The translations under genes and the position numbers were made by a program. DNA of 24,362 bases, taken from JBBIOU01 sp037443205 (lineage in GTDB: Bacteria; Bacteroidota; Bacteroidia; Flavobacteriales_D; UBA2798). Below are positions 14,025 through 21,859 of this stretch, piece after piece. Each line of letters begins with the position of its first letter. Positions within the stretch are counted from its first letter, which is position 1. Below the pieces are notes generated by a model, which saw only the letters and a list, made by a program, of their open reading frames with translations, searched no databases and was not told the origin of the DNA. The stretch spans positions 1-24,362 of the forward strand of contig JBBIOU010000038.1 in NCBI GenBank assembly GCA_037443205.1. Reading direction: 5' to 3'.

Positions 14025-15296
14025 ATGATACTAGCTAATCATCCAACATTGCGTTCGTGGGTAGAAGTAGACAAAGAATCAGGGTTCCCGATACAAAATC
14101 TTCCTTTCGGTATTTTCTCTACTCCACATGAAAAACCCAGAGCCGGAGTAGCTATCGGCAATAAAATTTTAGATTTAAAAGCCTTGCACATTTTAGGCTA
14201 TCTGCCCAACCAACCTTTTCAATTAGATGATTTAGCCAACGACAAATTAAATAGCCTGATGCGCTATGGCAAAACTGCCATTCGCGAATTTCGAAACCGA
14301 ATATCCGATTTGCTTAATGTAGAAAATAACGAGTTACAAGGAAATCAACACCATGTAGAACAAGTGCTGGTAGATATGCAAGAAGCCACTATGCACCTGC
14401 CGGTTCGGATAGGCGATTATACCGATTTCTATTCCAGTATAGAACATGCCACCAATGTAGGTAAAATGTTTCGCGACCCAGAAAATGCACTTTTGCCCAA
14501 CTGGAAACATATACCGGTTGGGTATCATGGCCGGGCATCGTCAGTAATTGTGTCAGGACAAAACATATACCGCCCCAAAGGACAAACCAAACCTGCCGAT
14601 AGCGACAAACCTGTGTTTGGTCCATGCAAGTTATTGGATTTTGAATTGGAAACCGGTTTTTTTACTTTTCAAGGCAAACCCCTGGGGCAATCTATCTCTA
14701 CCTCTGAAGCAGACGAATATATATTCGGAATGGTATTGTTAAACGATTGGTCGGCACGCGATATACAAACCTGGGAATATGTACCCTTAGGACCTTTCCT
14801 GGCAAAAAATTTTGCTACTTCTATTTCGCCCTGGGTAGTAAGCTTAGATGCCTTAGAACCATTTCGCGTTGAAACACCCGAACAAAATCCTTTACCCCTG
14901 CCTTACCTTCAGTGTAAAGGGAAAAATAATATAGATATTAACCTCGAAGTAATATTACAAACCGAAAATGGCGATGAAAATATTATTTGCCGTTCTAACT
15001 TTAAATATATGTATTGGAATATGCAGCAACAACTGGCACATCACACGGTAAACGGATGTAATATAAATTGCGGTGATTTGATGGGTTCGGGAACTATTTC
15101 CGGACCAACCGAAGACTCTTACGGTTCCATGCTTGAACTAACCTGGAAGGGAACCAAACCATTAAAATTAAAAGACGGAACGGAACGCAAATTTTTAAAC
15201 GATTACGATACTGTTATTATGCGTGGGTATTGCCAAAACGAACATTATAAAATCAGTTTCGGGGAAGTAAAATCAAAAATTTTACCGGCTATATAA
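14025..15296 (+). CDS. fahA: fumarylacetoacetase
   Basis: 423 residues, the normal length. It hydrolyses fumarylacetoacetate to fumarate and acetoacetate, the last step of tyrosine/homogentisate breakdown. The catalytic site is intact: D134 in YTDFYSS, H141 in EHATNVGKMFR, metal ligands E207 and E209 in DFELETG, and D241 in LNDWSARDIQ. The N-terminal SH3-like domain precedes the FAH fold. No hmgA, hpd or maiA gene is visible alongside, so the pathway is split across the genome. The gene ends with TAA directly abutting the ATG of rel. A weak promoter-like TAACTTTA lies about 20 nt before the start. Confidence 0.95.
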   Translation: MILANHPTLRSWVEVDKESGFPIQNLPFGIFSTPHEKPRAGVAIGNKILDLKALHILGYLPNQPFQLDDLANDKLNSLMRYGKTAIREFRNRISDLLNVENNELQGNQHHVEQVLVDMQEATMHLPVRIGDYTDFYSSIEHATNVGKMFRDPENALLPNWKHIPVGYHGRASSVIVSGQNIYRPKGQTKPADSDKPVFGPCKLLDFELETGFFTFQGKPLGQSISTSEADEYIFGMVLLNDWSARDIQTWEYVPLGPFLAKNFATSISPWVVSLDALEPFRVETPEQNPLPLPYLQCKGKNNIDINLEVILQTENGDENIICRSNFKYMYWNMQQQLAHHTVNGCNINCGDLMGSGTISGPTEDSYGSMLELTWKGTKPLKLKDGTERKFLNDYDTVIMRGYCQNEHYKISFGEVKSKILPAI

Positions 15297-17522
15297 ATGA
15301 GCGAACACATTATACTTAGCGAAGAAAAAGAAAAAGAACTCATCTTAAATGCCTATAAAGGTTTACTACGCTCTTGCAAAGCTATACGCGACCGGCAAGA
15401 TACTTTGCTGATACGCAAAGCATTTAACGTTGCTCTGGATGCACATAAAAATATGCGCAGAAAATCAGGAGAGCCATATATTCTACATCCCATTGCAGTA
15501 GCTCGTATTTGTGCAGAAGAAATCGGTTTGGGCGCAACCTCTATCATTGCCGCTTTATTACACGACACCGTTGAAGACACCGATATTACCCTGGAAGAAG
15601 TCGAGTCGATGTTTGGCAAAAAAGTAGCCAAAATTATTGACGGACTGACAAAAATTTCGGGTTTTGTTGATAACACACAATCTATTCAGGCAGAAAATTT
15701 CAGAAAAATTTTGCTTACCATGGCTGACGATGTACGCGTTATTTTGATTAAACTGGCCGACAGACTACATAATATGCGTACGCTCGATTCCATGAAAAAA
15801 GATAAACAACTTAAAATAGCTTCAGAAACAGAATATTTGTATGCGCCCTTAGCTCACAGACTAGGATTGTACAGCATTAAAACCGAATTGGAAGACTTAT
15901 CCTTAAAATTCAGAGAACCCGCTGCCTATGCCGAAATAGTGGCAAAACTGGAAAAAACCCAGGCCGTAAGAAAAAGATTTATTAACCGCTTTATTTTACC
16001 CATTAAACAACAACTCGACAAAGAAGGTTTTAATTATACCATCAAAAGCCGCGATAAATCCATACATTCTATCTGGAAAAAAATTCATCAAAAAAATGTA
16101 CCTTTTGATGAAATATACGACATTTTTGCCATACGCATCATTTTAGAAAGCGACTTAGAAAAAGAAAAATCTGATTGCTGGAGAGCATACAGCATCGTTA
16201 CCGACTATTATCAACCTAACCCCGACAGATTACGCGATTGGATATCTACGCCCAAAGCGAATGGCTACGAATCATTACACACTACCGTAATGAGCCCTAC
16301 CGGTAAATGGGTAGAAGTACAAATCAGAACCAAACGCATGGACGAAATTGCCGAAAGAGGGTATGCCGCACACTGGAAATATAAAGAAAATTCGGCACAA
16401 GAAAGCGGTTTGGATATTTGGCTTAACCGTATCAGAGAGTTGTTAGAAAACCCCGAACCCAATGCACTGGATTTTATAGATGATTTTAAATTAAACTTAT
16501 TCAGCGAAGAAATTTTTGTTTTTACCCCCAAAGGCGATTTAAAAACCTTGCCCCAGGGTGCTACTGCACTCGATTTTGCATTTGATATACACACCAAAGT
16601 GGGCGAACATTGCATCGGTGCCAAAGTAAACAATAAACTTGTACCCCTTAGCCATAAATTAAACAGCGGTGACCAGGTAGAAATAATAACTTCTAAAAAA
16701 CAAAAACCCAAAGAAGACTGGTTAAAATTTGTAATTACAGCACGGGCAAAATCTAAAATTAAAGACGCTCTAAAAGAAGAGAAAAAAAACATTGCCAAAG
16801 AAGGCAAATTAATTTTACAAAAGAAGTTAGATTTAATGGGCGTAATTTTTAATGATAAAAACATTAAAAAAATTGAAGAATATTTCCGTGCCGAAAATAC
16901 CACCGATTTATTTTATAAAATTGCTAAAGACGCCTTTCATCTGGATAGATTAAAAGAATTTGATATAAAAAATGGCGAACTAATTCTTATAAAAAAGAAA
17001 CCTCCTGTAGAAAATAAAAATAACATCAGTATCCACGATGAACTTAATAAATATAAGCAAACCGGTAACGACACACTTGTTATAGGCGATGATTTAAAAC
17101 AACTGGAATACAAACTTGCTCCCTGTTGTAATCCCATTTCCGGAGATGATGTTTTCGGGTTTATCACCATCAACGAAGGCATAAAAATTCATCGGGTAAA
17201 TTGCCCCAATGCCGTACAGCTAATGTCGAACTATGGATATAGAATTGTTAAAGCTCGCTGGAAAAGCCGTGAACTGATTGAATTTTTAGCGGGCGTATAT
17301 TTTTCGGGTATTGACGATGTGGGATTGGTAAATAAAATTACTACTGTAATATCCAAAGAATTGAATATAAATATGCGATCAATAAGTTTTGAAAGCCACG
17401 ATGGTGTCTTTGAAGGCAAAGTTTTTCTTTATGTTCACGACACACATCATCTGGATCGACTGATACAAAATTTAAAAAACATTGAGGGGATTGATACAGT
17501 AAGACGAATAGATAATCAATAA
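15297..17522 (+). CDS. bifunctional (p)ppGpp synthetase/hydrolase, Rel/SpoT family
   Basis: 741 residues, full-length RSH protein controlling the stringent response. Domains in order: HD hydrolase with H89-D90 in LLHDTVEDTDIT and IKLADRLHNMRT (151-162); synthetase with DIFAIRI (275-281) and TPKANGYESLHTTV (318-331); TGS (about 406-467); a Cys-rich segment with C610-C611 and C636 (609-637); and ACT at about 662-741. The synthetase carries R311-L-R-D314 where bifunctional enzymes usually have RxKD and RelA has ExDD. The basic residue fits a bifunctional Rel. Both active sites look intact. The ATG follows the fahA stop with no gap, so it depends on upstream transcription or a promoter inside fahA. 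It is convergent with the NUDIX gene. Confidence 0.95.
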   Translation: MSEHIILSEEKEKELILNAYKGLLRSCKAIRDRQDTLLIRKAFNVALDAHKNMRRKSGEPYILHPIAVARICAEEIGLGATSIIAALLHDTVEDTDITLEEVESMFGKKVAKIIDGLTKISGFVDNTQSIQAENFRKILLTMADDVRVILIKLADRLHNMRTLDSMKKDKQLKIASETEYLYAPLAHRLGLYSIKTELEDLSLKFREPAAYAEIVAKLEKTQAVRKRFINRFILPIKQQLDKEGFNYTIKSRDKSIHSIWKKIHQKNVPFDEIYDIFAIRIILESDLEKEKSDCWRAYSIVTDYYQPNPDRLRDWISTPKANGYESLHTTVMSPTGKWVEVQIRTKRMDEIAERGYAAHWKYKENSAQESGLDIWLNRIRELLENPEPNALDFIDDFKLNLFSEEIFVFTPKGDLKTLPQGATALDFAFDIHTKVGEHCIGAKVNNKLVPLSHKLNSGDQVEIITSKKQKPKEDWLKFVITARAKSKIKDALKEEKKNIAKEGKLILQKKLDLMGVIFNDKNIKKIEEYFRAENTTDLFYKIAKDAFHLDRLKEFDIKNGELILIKKKPPVENKNNISIHDELNKYKQTGNDTLVIGDDLKQLEYKLAPCCNPISGDDVFGFITINEGIKIHRVNCPNAVQLMSNYGYRIVKARWKSRELIEFLAGVYFSGIDDVGLVNKITTVISKELNINMRSISFESHDGVFEGKVFLYVHDTHHLDRLIQNLKNIEGIDTVRRIDNQ

Positions 17523-17583
17523 TATCGGGTTTTTGCGATTGATGACAATTAATATACACCCAAAAAATGTATGATTTCAACTT

Positions 17584-18228
17584 TTAAAATTCTAACGCTA
17601 AATTTGGAATGATGTTTTTAATAGATTCTAAAACATCTTTGATTGAAGTATAAGTGTTTTTGTAAACATCATCCAACTCATTAATATTTTTCCAGGATAT
17701 GGATGTTATACCTTCTTCGGTTTGCGGAACAGGTATGGCGTTTCCCGAATAAATCATTAAATACCAATGGGTGGTTTTAAACACCCAACTTCCTTTTAAA
17801 GGATAAACATGATAGGTGGGTGTTAAATCTTGAATTATTCCATCCGGAGTAATTGAACACTCTTCCTGCACCTCGCGTATAGCCGCTTGTTTTAAATCTT
17901 CGTTTTTTTCAACTTTGCCTTTGGGCAAATCCCACTTATCGTTTCTGTATATAAGTAAGATTTCTTTTTTATTATTAAGCACTACCCCGCCCGCTGCTTC
18001 AATAAACAGATGATCAGAAAAAAATAATTTAAGTAAATCATCCTTGTTTCGTGAAGTTATGCAATAACTGTTAACAATTAAATTATTTCGGTATTCATGT
18101 AATATTTTGCTTATTTGAATGGCATCAGGATTATCTATATGAATAACCCCCTGTAATTCTGCCAATGAATTAAATTCTGTTATTTTACAGAGAAATAATG
18201 GATAGTTGTTTATGAAAACTTTATACAT
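17584..18228 (-). CDS. NUDIX hydrolase
   Basis: 214 residues. The Nudix box runs from G104 to I126: G104-x5-E110-x7-R118-E-V-x-E-E123-C-S-I, matching GX5EX7REUXEEXGU except that the final glycine is Ser125. It is preceded by AAGGVVLN and KWDLPKGK, typical of the fold. The first ~75 residues form an extra N-terminal domain not needed for the Nudix fold. It should hydrolyse a nucleoside-diphosphate-linked substrate in the cytosol; which one cannot be told from sequence. The gene diverges from pyrE with only nine bases between start codons, so its 5' end contains the pyrE promoter. Confidence 0.88.
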   Translation of the reverse strand: MYKVFINNYPLFLCKITEFNSLAELQGVIHIDNPDAIQISKILHEYRNNLIVNSYCITSRNKDDLLKLFFSDHLFIEAAGGVVLNNKKEILLIYRNDKWDLPKGKVEKNEDLKQAAIREVQEECSITPDGIIQDLTPTYHVYPLKGSWVFKTTHWYLMIYSGNAIPVPQTEEGITSISWKNINELDDVYKNTYTSIKDVLESIKNIIPNLALEF

Positions 18229-18231
18229 TTG
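18224..18231 (+). promoter_or_regulatory. pyrE -7 element embedded in the NUDIX start codon
   Basis: TACATTTG matches TAnnTTTG exactly. It covers the reverse-strand ATG of the NUDIX gene (18226-18228) and ends six bases before the pyrE ATG, predicting a leaderless or nearly leaderless pyrE transcript. A TTG lies 15 nt upstream (18206-18208), slightly close for a -33 element. Confidence 0.55.
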
Positions 18232-18237
18232 TGCCCT

Positions 18238-18891
18238 ATGTCGTCAAACAATGAAACTGCGCTAAAGGTAGCTGAATTTTTGTTACAAATTAAGGCAGTA
18301 AAATTACAACCTGCAAAGCCCTTTACCTGGGCCTCGGGCTTAAAATCGCCCATCTATTGCGATAATCGTGTAACTCTCTCATATCCAAATATCCGCACTT
18401 TCATAAGGCAACAATTTTCAAAATTAATTGAAGAATATTTTACCAAGCCGGATATTATAGTGGGTGTGGCCACAGGAGGCATTGCACAAGGCGTACTGGT
18501 AGCTCAGGATTTAGGATTACCTTTTGCCTATGTTCGCCCGCAAGCTAAAGAACACGGCATGAAAAACCAAATTGAAGGTAATATTGAAAAAGGGCAATCG
18601 GCCATCGTTATCGAAGACCTGATTTCTACCGGAAAGAGTAGTTTATCTGCCGTTGATGCCCTGTTAAATTCGGGAATTAAAATTAACGGAATGGCTGCCA
18701 TATTTACTTATGGCTTTACTGAAACCGAAGAAACATTCTCAAACAAAAAAATTAAATTATTTACTTTAACTAATTACGATACACTTATTGAACAAGCGTT
18801 AAAAAGTAATTACATACAACTAAAAGATTTAGAATCGCTTAAAGAATGGCGCAAAGATCCTAAAAAATGGAGCAAAAAACACCATGACTAA
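18238..18891 (+). CDS. pyrE: orotate phosphoribosyltransferase
   Basis: 217 residues from ATG 18238. It transfers phosphoribose from PRPP to orotate, giving OMP in de novo pyrimidine synthesis. The PRPP-binding motif is clear at about 123-135 (IVIEDLISTGKSS), with the flexible-loop lysines and histidine in PQAKEHGMK (101-109) and the orotate-side segment FTWASGLKSPIYCDNR (29-44). An upstream in-frame TTG at 18229 would add three residues, but it lies inside the -7 promoter element, so ATG 18238 is preferred. The stop overlaps the start of the SRPBCC gene by eight bases, so the two are co-translated. Confidence 0.95.
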   Translation: MSSNNETALKVAEFLLQIKAVKLQPAKPFTWASGLKSPIYCDNRVTLSYPNIRTFIRQQFSKLIEEYFTKPDIIVGVATGGIAQGVLVAQDLGLPFAYVRPQAKEHGMKNQIEGNIEKGQSAIVIEDLISTGKSSLSAVDALLNSGIKINGMAAIFTYGFTETEETFSNKKIKLFTLTNYDTLIEQALKSNYIQLKDLESLKEWRKDPKKWSKKHHD

Positions 18892-19288
18892 AATTGAAAG
18901 CCAAACCGTTGAAGTGAAGAACCCGCAAAGCTCGGTTTTTCAATATTTATGCGACATGAATAATTTTATTAACCTGTTGCCGCAAGATAAAATTACCGAC
19001 TGGAAATCTACACGCACTACCTGTAGTTTTAAAATACAGGGAGCCATTGAAATACCTTTAGAATTTGTTTCATCTACGCCTCATAACCATATCCATATTC
19101 GTTCAGGAAAAAACGCGCCTTTTCCATTTACTTTGGATATTGATATTCAAAGCCTAAACAATAACGCTTCGTTGGGTAAAGTTACTTTTAACGGTGAAAT
19201 GAATATGTTTATTAAAATGATGGCCGAAAAACCTCTGAGCAATTTATTTAATTACATTGCTCAGAAATTGTCTGAAATTAGTATGTAA
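18884..19288 (+). CDS. SRPBCC (START/Bet v1-like) family protein
   Basis: 134 residues, one SRPBCC helix-grip domain: an N-terminal strand with the QSSVFQYLCDMNNFINLLP helix pattern, central strands (TTCSFKIQGAIEIPLEFV), and a C-terminal helix (FIKMMAEKPLSNLFNYIAQKL). The fold makes a hydrophobic pocket for lipids or aromatic ligands; the ligand here is unknown. It overlaps the 3' end of pyrE by eight bases. A pyrE-SRPBCC-NUDIX neighbourhood is, to my recollection, recurrent in Bacteroidota, but I cannot derive a pathway link from sequence. Confidence 0.8.
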   Translation: MTKIESQTVEVKNPQSSVFQYLCDMNNFINLLPQDKITDWKSTRTTCSFKIQGAIEIPLEFVSSTPHNHIHIRSGKNAPFPFTLDIDIQSLNNNASLGKVTFNGEMNMFIKMMAEKPLSNLFNYIAQKLSEISM

Positions 19289-19427
19289 ACCCAAAAAATA
19301 TTAGATTTTTTGAACACTCCATATCTTGAGCTAACGCATCATCAAATCTAATATCCCGGGTTATATGGCCGTAATCTGCAACCTCCTGTACTTCATTCTC
19401 TACCGCCAGGATGCTAATTAATGGCAT
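19278..19427 (-). CDS. possible 49-residue small protein overlapping the hydrolase 3' end
   Basis: An ATG at 19427, ten bases inside the end of the upstream hydrolase gene, opens a frame of 49 codons ending TAA at 19278: MPLISILAVENEVQEVADYG, then HITRDIRFDDALAQDMECSK, then a hydrophobic end. Base composition resembles coding DNA, and this is the most open frame in the 129-nt gap. It also overlaps the last 11 bases of the SRPBCC gene on the other strand. It could be a translationally coupled microprotein, a frameshifted remnant of a longer C-terminus, or chance. No family is recognised. Confidence 0.4.
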   Translation of the reverse strand: MPLISILAVENEVQEVADYGHITRDIRFDDALAQDMECSKNLIFFGFTY

Positions 19428-20227
19428 AATGCCTCAAGTGTTTTTTCGTTAAACATATTATGACCACATTCTACTAACTGCAACTTTATTTTTTCGGGAT
19501 TCATGTTTTTAAATTTATATCCCAGCTTAACCGGTATAATTTTATCGTATTTACCAAAATATAATTCTATTTCGGTAGGGGTATAAAACAAAATATGCTT
19601 CACCTGTTTTAGCGAAGGTCTTATATGGCGCATCGTCATCCAAACACAATAAACCAACCTGCGTTTGTCGTAGCTTTCTAAATTACTAATTACAAAACGA
19701 TATAATTTATCGTCCAACAATTTGATATTTTTTAAAAATTTAAGCGTAGCAAAAAAAAACCACGGCTTATGCATAATTTTTCTATAAAGTATATTACCCA
19801 GCACATTGCGCGAAGTAAATTTATACCAAAAATTTTCTTTGATGCCATCGGGGGCAAATAAATAAATCTTATTAACACGCTCTTTGTAATGTAAAAACAT
19901 GCTTAAACACAGCTTACCTCCCATGCTGTAACCTGCCATAGAAAAACTTTCTATTTTGTTAGTTACTAAAAAGTGAAGCATAATTTCGTTCCATTCGTTG
20001 GCAGTTAAGGTATTTCTGTCAACTCTATCCAAGGGATAAACAGAGTTTCCGTGATGAAAAAAATTAAATGAAAAAATTTTGTGTTTGTTTTCCCACGCAT
20101 TTTTAAACAATAAATAATCATCTGCCTTACGCGAAAATCCATGAAAGCACAACAATGGTTCCGTACCGTTACCAAAAACCATATATTCGAGCACAAAGTT
20201 ATTGTATGAATGTTGTAAAATCAGCAT
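19418..20227 (-). CDS. alpha/beta hydrolase
   Basis: 269 residues. Complete alpha/beta hydrolase triad: nucleophile S101 in GYSMGG (99-104), acid D228 in GKYDKIIP, and H256 in CGHNMF; the oxyanion-hole HGF is at 29-31. The cap region (about 130-210) is long, basic and aromatic (SRNVLGNILYRKIMHKPWFFF), suggesting a hydrophobic substrate. There is no signal peptide, so it is cytosolic. The substrate cannot be assigned. A TATTTTTG element ends eight bases before the ATG, implying a very short leader. It converges on the pyrE operon from the opposite strand. Confidence 0.85.
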   Translation of the reverse strand: MLILQHSYNNFVLEYMVFGNGTEPLLCFHGFSRKADDYLLFKNAWENKHKIFSFNFFHHGNSVYPLDRVDRNTLTANEWNEIMLHFLVTNKIESFSMAGYSMGGKLCLSMFLHYKERVNKIYLFAPDGIKENFWYKFTSRNVLGNILYRKIMHKPWFFFATLKFLKNIKLLDDKLYRFVISNLESYDKRRLVYCVWMTMRHIRPSLKQVKHILFYTPTEIELYFGKYDKIIPVKLGYKFKNMNPEKIKLQLVECGHNMFNEKTLEALCH

Positions 20228-20235
20228 GTTTATTG

Positions 20236-20269
20236 CAAAAATAAGACATAATGTATTGCCGTTTTACAA
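20236..20269 (-). promoter_or_regulatory. candidate promoter of the alpha/beta hydrolase gene
   Basis: On the minus strand, TTG (20267-20269), a 23-nt spacer and TATTTTTG (20236-20243) sit eight bases before the ATG at 20227. The spacer is at the long end of the Bacteroidota range. Confidence 0.45.
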
Positions 20270-20340
20270 AATATACATACATAATTTCACCCTGTTCGTT
20301 ATTAAAAAATGCATCATTTGCCTGCCGGTTTAATTTAGTG

Positions 20341-20370
20341 TTTGTTATTTAAAGAAAATACTTATTTTTG
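20341..20370 (+). promoter_or_regulatory. candidate promoter of the TPR lipoprotein gene
   Basis: TTTG (20341-20344), 18 nt, then TATTTTTG (20363-20370), 16 nt before the ATG at 20387. It fits the Bacteroidota TTTG/TAnnTTTG pattern well. Confidence 0.6.
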
Positions 20371-20386
20371 ATATAAAAAATAAGTT

Positions 20387-21520
20387 ATGAAAATAAATTT
20401 TTATATATTTCTGTTATCTTCATTTATTCTTTTTGCTTGTTCAAATAACTCTACCAACAGCCATACCAATAAAGCAATAGAAAAAGCACCGGATATTTAC
20501 GACTTTAATTCGATAAAAGCATTTGTAAAAACAGTTCCTGATTCGGTAAAAATAAAGGCCAAAAATGTGTTTTTAAATGCTATTGACATTTACCGAAACC
20601 GCAAACAGGCACAAAAAAGTATTGATACTTTTAAACTGGCACTAAGCATTTATCCTGACGCTAAAACATATTATGAATTAGGTAATGCGTTTTTAGATGT
20701 AAAAGATTATGAACAGGCCATTAAAACCTATCACATGGCCGAAAAAATGAATTACAATCCCTTGTCAAATGTATTGTATAACCTGGCTTGTGCCTACTCA
20801 CTGAAGCAAGATATTGAAAACTCACTGAAATATATACAACTGGCTATAGAAAACGGTTACAACAATAACGCACACATACTAACCGACAGCGATTTAGAAA
20901 ATGCCCGCAAAGACAATCGTTTTAATGAAGTGTATCAAAGCGCCATGAGCGGAGCAAAAGATCCCGTGGCCGCATTATTTGATTTATTTGTTAGCGGATT
21001 TCCACAGGCATCATTTCCCTATGCATTTAAAGTTAATCAAACAACACAAATTGATTTTAATAAATCCATAGCTTACGATTTTGAGCCTTTTGTAACAGAA
21101 ATGGTTAAGCCCGGATTTAGCCGCGAAGTAGGCGATGAATTTTATTATCTTGTAAAAATAAATGAAACCGACACTTATGTATCTGTAATATATGCCGGTG
21201 CTATGGTAATGTGGGGAGATAGACCACCGGTATATCAGATATTTGCAACTTACGGAAAAAACGGAAAATTAATTGACAAAACACAAATTGGCGGTCAAGG
21301 ATACCAGGAACCGGGTATAAACTTCGCTAAAGCTTTTGAATTTAAAAATGCTTCGAACTTCGAAGTGAGCGAATACGATTTACAATTCGAAAATAATACA
21401 GATGAATACGGCTATGAAAATAATCGCATTATAGGTAGTACCTGGTTAAACACCAAACACTATAAAGTAACTGAAACCGGTAAAATAAAACTTATAAACG
21501 AAAAAACTGCAATGAAATAA
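20387..21520 (+). CDS. TPR-containing lipoprotein
   Basis: 377 residues. The N-terminal signal ends in a lipobox (LFAC, C18) followed by SNNSTNSHTN, so it is lipidated and envelope-bound. Residues about 60-185 form three to four tetratricopeptide repeats (AQKSIDTFKLALSIYPDAKT, YYELGNAFLDVKDYEQAIKT, VLYNLACAYSLKQDIENSLK), normally a protein-binding scaffold. The remaining ~185 residues form a beta-rich domain (EFYYLVKINETDTYVSVIYA, GGQGYQEPGI) that I do not recognise. It has its own promoter and stands alone between the hydrolase gene and the tRNA. Function unknown. Confidence 0.82.
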   Translation: MKINFYIFLLSSFILFACSNNSTNSHTNKAIEKAPDIYDFNSIKAFVKTVPDSVKIKAKNVFLNAIDIYRNRKQAQKSIDTFKLALSIYPDAKTYYELGNAFLDVKDYEQAIKTYHMAEKMNYNPLSNVLYNLACAYSLKQDIENSLKYIQLAIENGYNNNAHILTDSDLENARKDNRFNEVYQSAMSGAKDPVAALFDLFVSGFPQASFPYAFKVNQTTQIDFNKSIAYDFEPFVTEMVKPGFSREVGDEFYYLVKINETDTYVSVIYAGAMVMWGDRPPVYQIFATYGKNGKLIDKTQIGGQGYQEPGINFAKAFEFKNASNFEVSEYDLQFENNTDEYGYENNRIIGSTWLNTKHYKVTETGKIKLINEKTAMK

Positions 21521-21625
21521 ATCCCAAAGAAATCGTTTGACTTTTTTCCCCGTTAAGCCGTTTGTCTATGTTTTGGTATTTCTTATTACAATATACCTCA
21601 AATTTACACTAAAAAAAACGGATAC

Positions 21626-21658
21626 TTGCATAAAATATTAATTAATAATTTACTTTTG
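21626..21658 (+). promoter_or_regulatory. candidate tRNA-Arg promoter
   Basis: TTG (21626-21628), a 22-nt A/T-rich spacer and TACTTTTG (21651-21658), 28 nt before the mature tRNA 5' end. Confidence 0.5.
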
Positions 21659-21686
21659 CAACTGATTTAAAACAATAACATAAATT

Positions 21687-21760
21687 GGTCCCGTAGCTCA
21701 GCTGGATAGAGCAACTGCCTTCTAAGCAGTAGGTCTCTGGTTCGAATCCAGACGGGATCA
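21687..21760 (+). tRNA. tRNA-Arg (anticodon TCT)
   Basis: A 74-base cloverleaf. The acceptor GGTCCCG pairs with CGGGATC (one G.U pair) plus discriminator A. The D arm is GCTC/GAGC. The anticodon stem ACTGC/GCAGT encloses loop CTTCTAA, giving anticodon TCT, which reads AGA/AGG arginine codons. The T arm is TCTGG/CCAGA with loop TTCGAAT. CCA is not encoded: the discriminator is followed by CTAA. Confidence 0.97.
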
Positions 21761-21792
21761 CTAAAAAAAATGATTATCAGATTTTTAGGCGT

Positions 21793-21813
21793 GTCAACTC
21801 ATCATGGGTTGAC
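21793..21813. repeat. 21-bp near-perfect palindrome downstream of tRNA-Arg
   Basis: GTCAACTCAT and ATGGGTTGAC mirror each other around one central C, with 9 of 10 arm positions matching. There is no T-run, and the minimal loop argues against a terminator. It may be an operator or a repeat remnant. Confidence 0.4.
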
Positions 21814-21859
21814 ATAACTGTATAAGAACAACTAAAACTGAATTAAAAATCAGCGCAAG

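Noticed and set aside
16265..16903. 212-codon ORF antisense to rel
   Set aside because: Lies wholly inside an intact, well-conserved rel gene; a shadow frame of its codon use.
18229..18237. TTG start three codons upstream of the pyrE ATG
   Set aside because: It falls inside and just after the -7 promoter element, so it is unlikely to be in the mRNA with usable context; ATG 18238 fits the family N-terminus.
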